A stretch of DNA of 64,000 nt from the NCBI GenBank assembly GCA_958403205.1, contig CATXWM010000007.1, positions 12,284 through 76,283 on the forward strand, written 5' to 3'. The translations under genes were made by a program, and so were the position numbers. A model generated the notes under the pieces. That model was not told the DNA's origin. It was given only the letters and a program-made list of their open reading frames with translations, and did no database searches. Source of the DNA: an uncultured Collinsella sp. (GTDB lineage: Bacteria > Actinomycetota > Coriobacteriia > Coriobacteriales > Coriobacteriaceae). Position 1 is the stretch's first letter, and each line of letters begins with the position of its first letter. This document shows positions 46,265-55,203 of the stretch, piece after piece.

Positions 46265-47273
46265 ACTCGTGCACCGTCCTTTCGATGAGGTGGTTCCACG
46301 CCTGCTTGAGCGATTTGGGGGCCATGGGCCTCATGCCGTCCATGGCGTGGGCCATGCAAAATGAGGCGGCGGCTTCAAGATCGCGCACGTCAACGGTCCA
46401 GGCCCATCCCACATCGGTGTGTGCGAGCTCACCTCGCCCGCGCGTGAGGCCGTTGATCATATCGATCTGTGTCTGAGGGGCGAACGAGAACGTGGCTGCA
46501 ACGGGCGGCCGGTCGGCAAAATCGAATTCAAAGAACAGATAGTCGTTGAGATTGAAGTCCGCGGGGATGACGTAGGCCTTCGAAGGACGCCAAGCGCGAA
46601 CGATACGGTCGCAGCGGAATGTCCTGATGTCGCCGGTGACGTTGTCGAGGCCGCAGAAGTACGCCACGCCCTCGCGCTCGAACATGCCGTAGACGCAGAC
46701 GGTACGTTCTTTCTGCTCACCGCGTCCGTTCTGATATAAAAATCGCAGCGCGCATCGCTCGGCAAAGGCGCTCCATACCGCATCGACGGTGGGAGAGCGG
46801 CGGATCGGTGCTTCGTCCACCGTCGTCCTACCGGTGAGGTAGGCAATCTTGGAGCGAATATCGGCAAGCGGTGCGGCAAAAGTGGATGAGCCGGCCGCTA
46901 GTGTCTGGTCGATGGCGTTGAGCAGGATATCGGCGTCGTCTGCGGTGATGAGGCCGCCTGCTGCAAAGGTGTGCTCGCGGTCGATTGTCCACGAGCTTTC
47001 CTCGGTCTCCTGTGCACCGGCGGGGCGAACCTCCTTGATTAAGATGCCACGCTCGAGCAGTTTGTCACGATCGCGTCGAAACTTGCGCTTATCCGAGTCG
47101 ATGTTGCCCGAGTCATATCCCAGGTCAGAATCCAAGACGATCTGCTCGGTCGTCAGCGGTTCGGGGGAGCTGTTGAGCACAAAGAAAAGATTGAGGATGC
47201 GCTGAGCCGTTTTATCGAAACCGGGCTCCGAATTCCCCTTTTTAATTGCCTCGGTCGTGTCGCTTGCCGTCAT
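46251..47273 (-). CDS. WYL-domain transcriptional regulator (PafB-like)
   Basis: 340 residues. N-terminal HTH (FDKTAQRILNLFFVLNSSPEPLTTEQIVLDSDLGYD), WYL core (ALRFLYQNGRGEQKERTVCVYGMFEREGVAYFCGLD) with a degenerate WYL triplet, and a C-terminal WCX-like domain. The start has GAGGA. It forms one operon with the next WYL gene, and the two proteins probably act together. Confidence 0.85.
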   Translation of the reverse strand: MTASDTTEAIKKGNSEPGFDKTAQRILNLFFVLNSSPEPLTTEQIVLDSDLGYDSGNIDSDKRKFRRDRDKLLERGILIKEVRPAGAQETEESSWTIDREHTFAAGGLITADDADILLNAIDQTLAAGSSTFAAPLADIRSKIAYLTGRTTVDEAPIRRSPTVDAVWSAFAERCALRFLYQNGRGEQKERTVCVYGMFEREGVAYFCGLDNVTGDIRTFRCDRIVRAWRPSKAYVIPADFNLNDYLFFEFDFADRPPVAATFSFAPQTQIDMINGLTRGRGELAHTDVGWAWTVDVRDLEAAASFCMAHAMDGMRPMAPKSLKQAWNHLIERTVHEYARA

Positions 47274-47471
47274 AGAGTCCTCGCATGAGAAGGTGGTTTG
47301 CTGCCATGATTTTAGTCCGATATGGAGATTAGGCTATATCCTTGTCCGCTCGGGGCGTTAAGATGGGCCGAATTCGGTCGTTTGCGCTCGCTCGGGGTAT
47401 ACTTTCGACTATATACGGTTCTAATGTGCATGCATTGGGCCTATTTGTCGGATTATGGATGTGGAGCGCAC

Positions 47472-50400
47472 ATGGCGAACACCCAGAACTATATTAACCA
47501 CCTGCTGCAGAACACCGGCATTACGCCGGCGTGCAGCGAAGAAGAGCGCTTGGCTGCCGAGGATATCGCTCAGATCTTCCGCAACCACGGCTTTGATCCC
47601 GGGGTTCAGGAGTTCAATGCCCCGGCGCCCAGTAGGTTGGCATTTGCCGTTACCGGTATTCTTGCGTTTGCCGGTGCCCTGCTGATGGGCATCGGCGGCG
47701 GTATCGGCTTGGTCGGCACCTTGCTGGCCATTGTCGGCGCCGTTCTTTACGTGCTCGAGCGCACGGGCCACCCCGTGGTTTCGCGTCTGGGCAAGACGGG
47801 CGTGAGCCAAAATGTCATCGCCTACCACAAGGCCTCGGGCCCGCTCGCGTCCCCGCGCAACCGCCCGGTGGTCGTTGTCGCACACTACGACTCTCCCCGT
47901 GCTGAGCTACTCGCCCGCGAGCCCTATGCTTCGTATCGTGCGCTCATCGCCAAGCTGTTGCCCGTTGCCACGGTTGCCCCCGCTGCCGTTGCCATCCTGC
48001 GTATTCTGCCGCTCCCCGGCGCGCTCAAGGTTCTGCTGTGGATTGTCGCGATCCTCGCTTCCCTCGTTGCACTCGCCAACGCGGTAAACATCATCTCTAA
48101 CCGCCACATTCTTCCCTATACGTCCGGCGCGGTGTGCAACAAGTCTTCTGTCGCCGCTATGCTCGGCGTTATGGACAACGTTGCTCCCTTCCAGGGCGAA
48201 AACGAGTTTCCCGACGATGTTCCGTTCGATACCTATTTTGGGGAGCAGAAGCGTCGTGCCGAGGAAATGGCGCGCGCAGCGGCGGAATATGCCGCGGCCC
48301 AGCAGCAAAACGACTACGGCAACACCATCGAGTATGAAGAGCCTACCTACGCCGAGGACGAATTCGGTCAGCCGATTGCTCCCGACGCTCAGACCGAGCC
48401 CGAACAGGGTGAGGCTTTCGACGAGCAGATCGAGGGCTTTGAGGGTGCGTCTGCCGACGAGACGCTGATTGGCGCCATCGTGCCCGAGGATCAGAATCAG
48501 GCTGTCCAAGCCGAAGAGTTCAATGACGAGGTTTCCGCTGCCGAGCCGGTGGAGGAGCCTGTCGCGGCCGAGCCCGAGCCCAAGCTCTATCGCAATGCCG
48601 CCGGCAACATCCGCTTTGGTTCGGATGCCATCCGTGCGCTCGGAATGCTTCCCGAGTCCTGCACGCTTGATTACGAGGAGGGCGAGGAGCCGACGTTTGA
48701 GCCCGAGCCTGCCCCCGTCGTGGCTGCGCCTGCGCCCGTTGTCGCTGCGGATGATGAGTCTGCCGCGGTTACCGCTGCCGTTGCCGATCCCGAGGCGGTG
48801 TCCGCGATCGATCTCGCGGCAGGACTGGACATTTTGGCTCCCGCCGCGCCGGCGCAAGACGTTGCGGACGAGTCTGACGACGATTACGTTGAACAGCCGA
48901 GGCGCGTGTCTTACGAGAGCGATACTGATTTCTCGGCCGAGATTCCCGCGGCAACGCCCCATGCCGACATTGCATCCGCGTTCTCGTCGATTGGCGCCAG
49001 CGCTTCCAACTTCTTTAAGGGTGCGCTTGCAAAGGGCAAGAAATTTGTCGACGATTTCGAGGAGAAGCGCGCTGCCGCACGCGAGGCTGCCGAGCAGGAG
49101 GCTATCGCTCAGCAGCAGGCAGCCGAGGCGGCACGTGAGCACGCGGCGCAAGAGTTCGAGCAGAACGAGGCTGTGCAGTCCGTGCCCGTCGACGCCGCCG
49201 AAGCTACAACGTCCTTTGAGTCCCAGCAACCGACGTCCGCGGATGTTGTTGAGGCAACAACGTCTTTCGAGGCTCAGCAGCACGTCGATAGCACCATGTC
49301 GTTTGATGCCGCGAAGTTCGATTCCACGATAACGTTTGAAAAGCAGGGCACCGCGATTGCCGAGCCCCTTCCTGTTTCCGATGAGCAGGGCGACGCGGCA
49401 GACGATGACGAGCCTATTGATGCCGCCGAAATCCAAGATGCCGCCGAGGACGAGCCCGTTGAGGCCAACTCTGGCGAAGAGCAATACGCGGCAGTCGAGC
49501 AAGATGATTCGACCGAGGCCGAGCAGGAGGAAGTGTCTGTGGTTTCCGAGACTCTCGAAACGGATGAGTCGAGACCTTACTCCACGCAGATTTTCACCAT
49601 GCCGACTCCGAGTGGTTCCGGTGCCACGGTTGCCAATGTCGCTCCCACCCAGGACGAAACGGTCGATTCCCTTATGGCCCAGATTTCCTCCCAAGCATCG
49701 CCGCGTCCGCAGATGAATGTTCCCGATCCGGCGTCGGCACCGTCGCCTGCACCTTCCTCGTCTCCGCTGGCTTCGGTCCCCGATCCGTCGCTGCCGTCGA
49801 TGAAGCAGGCAAACGTTGCGTCTCGCACGTCGCTGTTCGACCTTCCCGACCCCTCTGCCCAGGTCAACGACCCCTTTGCTACCGCCCAAGGTCCCGAACC
49901 CACATCGGCACCTGTTGCGCCTCCTATGCCCGTTGCGTCGGGCGCGCAGCCGATCGAGACCATTTCGGCTCCCGCCCCGGCGGCACCCAAGTCTCGTAAG
50001 CGCGGCCTAGGTGGCCTGTTCGGTCGTAAAAAGAAAAACGAGCAGGACAGCATGAGTGACTGGCTGGGCGTCGAAGACGATTACGATGCCAAGAAGTCCG
50101 GTCGCGGTATCGGTTCGTGGGATAATTTCGAGGACGATAACGATGGCTGGAAGGGTGGCGCTACGTCTTCCGATGGCGCTTCTTCCGAAGATATGCTCTC
50201 GGCTGTCGCCTCTATGGGCGATGATGAGCTGCTCGGTCACGATATCTGGTTTGTGGCAACGGGCGCCTCGGATTGTGATGGCGCCGGCATGAAGGCCTTC
50301 TTGGCTTCGCATCGCGACAAGCTCCGCGGCGTATTCTTCATCAATCTTGAATCCGTCGGCGCCGGTAGGCTTTCGGTGGTGACGGTCGAGGGCGAACAGC

Positions 50401-50669
50401 AGCTGCTCAAGGGCGATCGCCGCATCATGAACCTGGTCAGCAAGGTGTGCAAGTCGTTCCATGTCGATTGTGGCGCGCTCGAGATGCCCTATGCCAAGAC
50501 CGATGCCTATGCCGCGCTCGAGGCGAGCCGCCGAGCCCTCACCATCGCCGGCGTGGACGGCACGTGTCTGGCTTGCGCTCGTACCGAGGACGACCTGCCC
50601 CACAATGTCAACCCGACGAACATTGCCACGGTATCCGAGGTCGTGACCGAGGTTATCCGCCGTTCGTAG
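47472..50669 (+). CDS. Membrane protein with split M28-peptidase-like domain and long acidic insert
   Basis: 1065 residues. The first part (1-235) has two membrane regions (about 55-95 and 160-205) and the M28-like strand VVVVAHYDSPRAE. Residues about 240-913 are a low-complexity Glu/Asp/Ala/Pro region. Residues 914-1065 resume the fold: HDIWFVATGASDCDGAGM, VFFINLESVG, RTEDDLPHNVNPTNIATVSEVV. The M28 ligand positions normally read DDN, EE and D; here they read CNK, SD and E, so catalysis is doubtful. ATG at 47472 has GGAG upstream. A short membrane protein gene follows. Confidence 0.75.
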   Translation: MANTQNYINHLLQNTGITPACSEEERLAAEDIAQIFRNHGFDPGVQEFNAPAPSRLAFAVTGILAFAGALLMGIGGGIGLVGTLLAIVGAVLYVLERTGHPVVSRLGKTGVSQNVIAYHKASGPLASPRNRPVVVVAHYDSPRAELLAREPYASYRALIAKLLPVATVAPAAVAILRILPLPGALKVLLWIVAILASLVALANAVNIISNRHILPYTSGAVCNKSSVAAMLGVMDNVAPFQGENEFPDDVPFDTYFGEQKRRAEEMARAAAEYAAAQQQNDYGNTIEYEEPTYAEDEFGQPIAPDAQTEPEQGEAFDEQIEGFEGASADETLIGAIVPEDQNQAVQAEEFNDEVSAAEPVEEPVAAEPEPKLYRNAAGNIRFGSDAIRALGMLPESCTLDYEEGEEPTFEPEPAPVVAAPAPVVAADDESAAVTAAVADPEAVSAIDLAAGLDILAPAAPAQDVADESDDDYVEQPRRVSYESDTDFSAEIPAATPHADIASAFSSIGASASNFFKGALAKGKKFVDDFEEKRAAAREAAEQEAIAQQQAAEAAREHAAQEFEQNEAVQSVPVDAAEATTSFESQQPTSADVVEATTSFEAQQHVDSTMSFDAAKFDSTITFEKQGTAIAEPLPVSDEQGDAADDDEPIDAAEIQDAAEDEPVEANSGEEQYAAVEQDDSTEAEQEEVSVVSETLETDESRPYSTQIFTMPTPSGSGATVANVAPTQDETVDSLMAQISSQASPRPQMNVPDPASAPSPAPSSSPLASVPDPSLPSMKQANVASRTSLFDLPDPSAQVNDPFATAQGPEPTSAPVAPPMPVASGAQPIETISAPAPAAPKSRKRGLGGLFGRKKKNEQDSMSDWLGVEDDYDAKKSGRGIGSWDNFEDDNDGWKGGATSSDGASSEDMLSAVASMGDDELLGHDIWFVATGASDCDGAGMKAFLASHRDKLRGVFFINLESVGAGRLSVVTVEGEQQLLKGDRRIMNLVSKVCKSFHVDCGALEMPYAKTDAYAALEASRRALTIAGVDGTCLACARTEDDLPHNVNPTNIATVSEVVTEVIRRS

Positions 50670-50690
50670 ACGGAGCTCTAAGGAGTCAAC

Positions 50691-50909
50691 GTGTTTTCGT
50701 ATATTAAGCGCCATTGGCCTGTCTACGTGATTTTGACCTTGATTGCCATTGCGTTAGGATTTGGGGCTGCCTACATCGTGGGTGCAAAGGGCTCGACCCC
50801 TGCCTCCGCAATCAGCGAAGAGGTGGAGCAAGAACAGAGCACGGGTGCCGATGGGATTCCTGAGTCCGAGCAGGCAATCGTTGATGGTGGATCTTCGTCT
50901 GCAGAGTAG
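50691..50909 (+). CDS. Small membrane protein
   Basis: 72 residues: one membrane segment (about 10-30, VYVILTLIAIALGFGAAYIVGAKG) and an acidic outer tail. GTG start with AAGGAG, 21 bases after the M28-like gene, so it is probably cotranscribed with it. Function unknown. Confidence 0.72.
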   Translation: MFSYIKRHWPVYVILTLIAIALGFGAAYIVGAKGSTPASAISEEVEQEQSTGADGIPESEQAIVDGGSSSAE

Positions 50910-50930
50910 ATACGGCGATTCAAATGATTG

Positions 50931-50969
50931 AAAGCGGGCGAGCCGGGGGACTGGCTCGCCCGCTTTTTC
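50931..50969. terminator. Terminator between converging genes
   Basis: AAAGCGGGCGAGCC pairs with GGCTCGCCCGCTTT and is followed by TTTTC on the plus strand; on the minus strand the adhesin gene may use it too. Confidence 0.88.
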
Positions 50970-50975
50970 ATCGCG

Positions 50976-53900
50976 CTAGCGCTTCTTTGGGACCGACCTA
51001 AGGCGAGCGAACCATAGGGCTGCGGCACCCGAGGTCAGGAGCGCGGTGATGCAAGCGGCGATGGGAACTGATCCTGTTGCCGGTAGGTCCTGCGGTAGGG
51101 TACAGCGTTGAATGACACGGTCCTCGTCATGTGACTCAAGTTTATCGCCGCCGCCGTTGCGGCAAAGATCGACGCGCGCGCTGTTGGTGAGTGCGGTTTG
51201 GGGCGTATAAGCCGACGTTGCCTGCATGTGCACGACTGCGCCCCGAGCGTCTGTGCCAAGGATTGCTTTGGCATCGTCAAGGTCGTCGTGCTCATCTTTG
51301 AGATCATCGCGGGTCCAAGAATCCGCATCGCTTCGAGTCGTAAAGTCGGCAGCTACCGCACCGTATTCAATTCGAATGCCCGTTACGACGGTATTGGATG
51401 CAAGGTCGAGCTCTTCCGCCTCGAGTGTTGTGGATTCCGTGGTCGAGACATCCGCCTTCCAGAGGCGCCAGCCGTCGTAATCGACGAGGCGACAGTCCTC
51501 ACCAAGGCTCTCTTTTACTTCGTCGGACTCAAGCCAAGGATTTTCGTGCCCATCGTCAAGTGTCGCGTTCGCCGGTTCATCGACGTCTGTCGAGTCCAAC
51601 GGCGTCGTGCGATACCATACGTTGCACAGACCGTTGAGGTCGCCGATGGCGACGGGGGTTTCGATTGAGATGAATCTCGCCGTGCCGTCTTTGGCGCACT
51701 CAAGATCATCGGTAATCGTAAACTCATCAACCCAAGTAGCGGAATCGTTTCGAGCATCGATGGTATAGGAGAAAAGCCCATCACTATTGGTTTGCGTCGT
51801 GGCGCGGTTTTTACCATCGCCGTTAGCCAACAGGCCTTTTTCGATAGGTTGGACAAGTTCCTGACGCTTGTCGACCTGTCCCTTGATCTCGATGGGCGCA
51901 TCCTTCATCGCGACGGGTTGGACATCTCCCGTATCCTTTATTTCAAACGTTATCTCCTCGGCAAGGTCATAGGTCCGCGGAGACATCATTTCGCGCAACG
52001 AGTAGGTGCCGGGTGCAAGATGTTCGACGCGGTGCGGCTTGTCGGATGAGGTCCAGGAGTCTATTTCGGTTTTATCGGGACCATATAAGGTGAGTTGTGC
52101 GCCTTCCACTTCCTGCTCACCGCTTGCATCGACCTTGGAGATATCAACCTTGGTGTAATCGTCGGATACGTTAAGCCGTGCTTCTACGACGGGTGTTTTC
52201 TGGTCGGCATAAGCGAGGTCTACGATATGGGGCGTCCGGTCGAGTAAAAAGCCGGTCGGCGCTTGAGTCTCGACGACCTCGTAGCGTGCGGTGCCAGATC
52301 CCAGCGGGAGGTTGTCCGCGCGTGCTTCTCCAGTTTCATCCGACGTGACGGTCGCGACGGTCTCACCGTCGAGCGCGGCAATGCTACCGTCGGGGCGCAC
52401 GATATCACCCGAGGCACGGATCTCAAAGACGGCGCCCGCGAGGCTGCTGCCGTCTATGGCATCGGTTTTAACAATCCTGATGTTTCCGGTCGCGGCGTGG
52501 TCATAATACGAGGCGATTGCAACGGGCGTTAGGTTCATGTCGGCGGGTATGTTTACCTCGATTTCTTCGCCGACAAGATAGGGCTCTTTGGCCGAGGTTT
52601 CGCGTACATAATAGGTGCCCGGTACGAGCGATTCGGGCAGTGTGACGGTCCCGGTCGCGTCAGTCGTAAAGGTGTCCATTACGTTATGTGCTGGATACCA
52701 GCAAGTTTGTGAGACAGGTTCGTGATTGCTGTCGAGGAGTTGGAAGGTGAATCCGGCTAGTGGAACAGAAGCGCCTGTTTGGGCATCGCGTTTTACAATC
52801 TGGAGATGCGTCGACAGAGCGTGGTTGTCCACGATATATTGAAGCTCGGCGCCGTTGGAAATCTGATTGGCCCCGACGGTCCATTCCCCTGCACGTTTAA
52901 AACCCTCGGGGACGGTTTCCGGAACCTCGCGAACCGTGTAGCCGGCACGGTCGTATGGGACGGCTCCGTGGACACCGGCGGGTCGCTTACCTGTGCCGAA
53001 CCATGCTTCGGGCTGGTCTTTGGTGGAGGCAAAGCCATAGATGTTTGTGGTCAATGTGCCAACAACCTGCTGAGAGCTGTTGCTGACAACCTCAAAGACA
53101 ACACCACCCGCCGGCTGCTCCAGGCCGGATTGGTCGCTATTGCCGTAATCCTTGAATTTGGAAATCTCAAGGTCAAACGCAATGGAGATATCGGAAATGC
53201 GAGATTCGATCTCGACCACGCCTGAATCGCCGAGCTGGTCGGCTCCAACGGTATAGGTCCAGCTGTCGTTGGATGGCAGGTAGCCCTCGGGGGCTTTTGA
53301 TTCGTAGATGGTAAAGGTTCCTAAGGGGACATCGGCGAGGGTGGCCCGACCGCTTTCGTCGGTCGTGAGGATTTGCGCCCATCCAGGGGTTGATTGCGAC
53401 ACACACGTGAACTCTGCTCCTGCGAGTGAAGATCCCGCCTGGGGGCCGGCATTCGTCGCGACATCGAGTTTTACGATATGCAGGTTGATGATGCCGGGCT
53501 GTTCATCAATGGCGACCTGTCCACCGTCATTCCCCGTGGTAAAGGCGATGCGATCACGACGGGGGACATAGCCGGCCGGCGCCTTCGTTTCAACTAGGTA
53601 GTATGCAGTGTTGGGCAGAAGAGTTGCTTGCGCCCGACCGTTGCCGTCCATCTGGATGGTGCCAACACGTGCGTCGCTGGCGCTCTCAAAAATATCGAAT
53701 GTTGCCCCGGTAAGCTGATAGGTATTGTTTCCGCTGGTAATAACGGTGTTTGCAGACTGCTTTTGGAAGGAAACAGAGACCGCCGGTAGTACATAGAGCA
53801 TGTCTTGACGTTTGCTGCCGCCCGATATGGTTCCTAGATAGCGCCGCGCGCGGTGCGGAGCGGCTTTGATGCTTCCTGATTTTGCGCTGTCGTGGAGCCA

Positions 53901-54407
53901 CCGCGCAGCCGCCACGACTTCATTGTCGGCGGTAAAGTGCCCACTCTTGGTTTTGCCCTGAGCGGTCGTGTAGGAGTAGGTGCCGTCGACATGGGTGGTG
54001 CCGTTGAGCATCCATACGGCAAGCTGGGTGGCGGCGCGGGCGCGATCGGGTGAAAGATGGTAACCGCCAAACGACGTGGCGGTAGGATATCCGTGACAAA
54101 CGATTGCCGCGAACTCGTCGTCGAGCCACACCCAGCCTTGATCAAAGTTGAGCCATGGGCCGCCCGGCTTGGTGGGGCCGGGGCGCTCCTGGTTCATGCA
54201 GTAGGCAATCGAGGCGTCTTGAGCTTCATACTTGCCGATGAGGAAGGGCCCACAATCATCGCTAATAGTGCGGAAGCCGAGCTGGTCGTATCCATCGACG
54301 GCAAATGCGGCTCCCGGTGCCAGACAGCCGAAAAGCAGGAAGAGGAGCAGGAGCAGCGGACCTGTTGCGATTGCGCTGTGGACAGAGTGCGTGGGTGCGT
54401 TGGACAT
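50976..54407 (-). CDS. Thioester-domain adhesin with Cna-B repeats and LPATG anchor
   Basis: 1143-residue exported protein, signal peptide ending GAAFAVDG. The N-terminal part resembles class I thioester domains: Cys70 in SIAYCMNQE and Gln128 in ATQLAVWML are candidates for the internal Cys-Gln thioester that bonds host targets. About seven Cna-B/SpaA domains follow, many ending in E-box-like sequences (YLVETKAPAGYVP, YVRETSAKEPYLVGE, YEVVETQAPTGFLLD). Sorting signal LPATG at 1108, membrane helix and RLRSVPKKR tail. Start ATG with AAGGAG. No partner pilin or sortase nearby. Confidence 0.87.
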   Translation of the reverse strand: MSNAPTHSVHSAIATGPLLLLLFLLFGCLAPGAAFAVDGYDQLGFRTISDDCGPFLIGKYEAQDASIAYCMNQERPGPTKPGGPWLNFDQGWVWLDDEFAAIVCHGYPTATSFGGYHLSPDRARAATQLAVWMLNGTTHVDGTYSYTTAQGKTKSGHFTADNEVVAAARWLHDSAKSGSIKAAPHRARRYLGTISGGSKRQDMLYVLPAVSVSFQKQSANTVITSGNNTYQLTGATFDIFESASDARVGTIQMDGNGRAQATLLPNTAYYLVETKAPAGYVPRRDRIAFTTGNDGGQVAIDEQPGIINLHIVKLDVATNAGPQAGSSLAGAEFTCVSQSTPGWAQILTTDESGRATLADVPLGTFTIYESKAPEGYLPSNDSWTYTVGADQLGDSGVVEIESRISDISIAFDLEISKFKDYGNSDQSGLEQPAGGVVFEVVSNSSQQVVGTLTTNIYGFASTKDQPEAWFGTGKRPAGVHGAVPYDRAGYTVREVPETVPEGFKRAGEWTVGANQISNGAELQYIVDNHALSTHLQIVKRDAQTGASVPLAGFTFQLLDSNHEPVSQTCWYPAHNVMDTFTTDATGTVTLPESLVPGTYYVRETSAKEPYLVGEEIEVNIPADMNLTPVAIASYYDHAATGNIRIVKTDAIDGSSLAGAVFEIRASGDIVRPDGSIAALDGETVATVTSDETGEARADNLPLGSGTARYEVVETQAPTGFLLDRTPHIVDLAYADQKTPVVEARLNVSDDYTKVDISKVDASGEQEVEGAQLTLYGPDKTEIDSWTSSDKPHRVEHLAPGTYSLREMMSPRTYDLAEEITFEIKDTGDVQPVAMKDAPIEIKGQVDKRQELVQPIEKGLLANGDGKNRATTQTNSDGLFSYTIDARNDSATWVDEFTITDDLECAKDGTARFISIETPVAIGDLNGLCNVWYRTTPLDSTDVDEPANATLDDGHENPWLESDEVKESLGEDCRLVDYDGWRLWKADVSTTESTTLEAEELDLASNTVVTGIRIEYGAVAADFTTRSDADSWTRDDLKDEHDDLDDAKAILGTDARGAVVHMQATSAYTPQTALTNSARVDLCRNGGGDKLESHDEDRVIQRCTLPQDLPATGSVPIAACITALLTSGAAALWFARLRSVPKKR

Positions 54408-54661
54408 GGCTGCTCCTTATCCCTCGTGCGCCGCATGGGGAGGGCGCGACGCGTAGGATGAGGCTACCCCCGAGGTTCATGCGGGTAAGTACCGGAGCCT
54501 GACCAAAAGCTTGCCCAATTCCTGACAAATTGAGCTCAAATACAACAATCAAGCAAAAGCGCAGGTAGAAGATAGGGAGAACAGGAGGGCAAAGGTCCTC
54601 GTCTCCACAATTGACGCGATTTTCAAACGAATCTCCACAGCTAAAACAAGCATCGCCACCC
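54408..54661 (-). promoter_or_regulatory. Upstream region of the thioester adhesin gene
   Basis: About 250 bases without a supported gene. The minus-strand promoter must lie here, but no clear -35/-10 pair was found. Confidence 0.35.
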
Positions 54662-54691
54662 TTGTATCGAACAAGACAACCGCGTTATACT
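54662..54691 (+). promoter_or_regulatory. Promoter of tRNA-Gly(CCC)
   Basis: TTGTAT and TATACT separated by 18 bases, 13 bases before the tRNA. Confidence 0.7.
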
Positions 54692-54704
54692 AGCCAACAC
54701 ACAA

Positions 54705-54779
54705 GCGGGCATCGCCAAGTGGTAAGGCATCAGCTTCCCAAGCTGACACTCGCGGGTTCGAGTCCCGTTGCCCGCTCCA
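54705..54779 (+). tRNA. tRNA-Gly(CCC)
   Basis: Acceptor GCGGGCA/TGCCCGC, anticodon loop TTCCCAA, T loop TTCGAGT, encoded CCA. Its 3' end is copied twice downstream. Confidence 0.96.
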
Positions 54780-54789
54780 TTCGAATTTC

Positions 54790-54823
54790 AGGCACGGTAA
54801 CGTTTCGTTACCGTGCCTTTTTC
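54790..54823 (+). terminator. Terminator after tRNA-Gly
   Basis: AGGCACGGTAACG/CGTTACCGTGCCT stem, then TTTTTC. Confidence 0.9.
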
Positions 54824-54833
54824 AATAAAGTGC

Positions 54834-54971
54834 CGGGACTCGAACCCGACAGGGTGCGAGCGTTAAATAAACGCGAAGCGTTTATAGCGAGCAGGCAAGG
54901 TCGCCGATAGGCGACCGCAGCCGGTGCGTATTTGCGAAGCAAATACGCAGACGTCCCGTTGCCCGCTCCAT
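54834..54971 (+). repeat. tRNA-end-flanked triple-hairpin element, copy 2
   Basis: The 5' end is a 15-base inverted copy of the tRNA-Gly T-arm (54834-54848, against 54752-54766). The 3' end is a 19-base direct copy of the tRNA end including CCA (54953-54971, against 54762-54780). CGGGAC and GTCCCG form the outer stem. Inside are hairpins at 54867-54885, 54899-54916 (loop GATA) and 54925-54949 (11 bp, loop GAA). Layout and the TCGAACCCGMCAGGGYGCG start match copy 1 at the tRNA-Ser locus. Confidence 0.78.
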
Positions 54972-55101
54972 GGAGCAAGGAAGATTTCGGGAATGGTAGA
55001 TTCAGCCCGCTTTGCTCCCACACTTCCCCGGATCTCGGTATGCCACTGAAGCCGGTGCGTATTTGCGAAGCAAATACGCGGACGTCCCGTTGCCCGCTCC
55101 A
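54972..55101 (+). repeat. Tandem partial copy of the element's 3' part
   Basis: Positions 55051-55101 repeat 54920-54970 with one mismatch in 51 bases: hairpin 3 plus the tRNA-Gly 3' end, making three tRNA 3' ends in a row. The intervening 54972-55050 is unique and contains a GGAGCAA/TTGCTCC inverted pair. No gene is seen. Confidence 0.8.
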
Positions 55102-55203
55102 ATTCCAAAATGTTAGGTTAATGCCTGCTGCCCATACTTGCACCTGCGCACGGTACAATGGTTGGGTTACGACCAACGTGCCAATAACCAAAAAGGAGCC
55201 GCT

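Noticed and set aside
47322..47471. Fifty extra N-terminal residues on the M28-like protein
   Set aside because: The upstream stretch lies in the divergent promoter gap and lacks a ribosome site; the ATG at 47472 has GGAG before it.
55138..55159. Promoter TTGCAC/TACAAT before purB
   Set aside because: The spacer is only 10 bases, too short for a sigma-70 promoter; no better pair was found.
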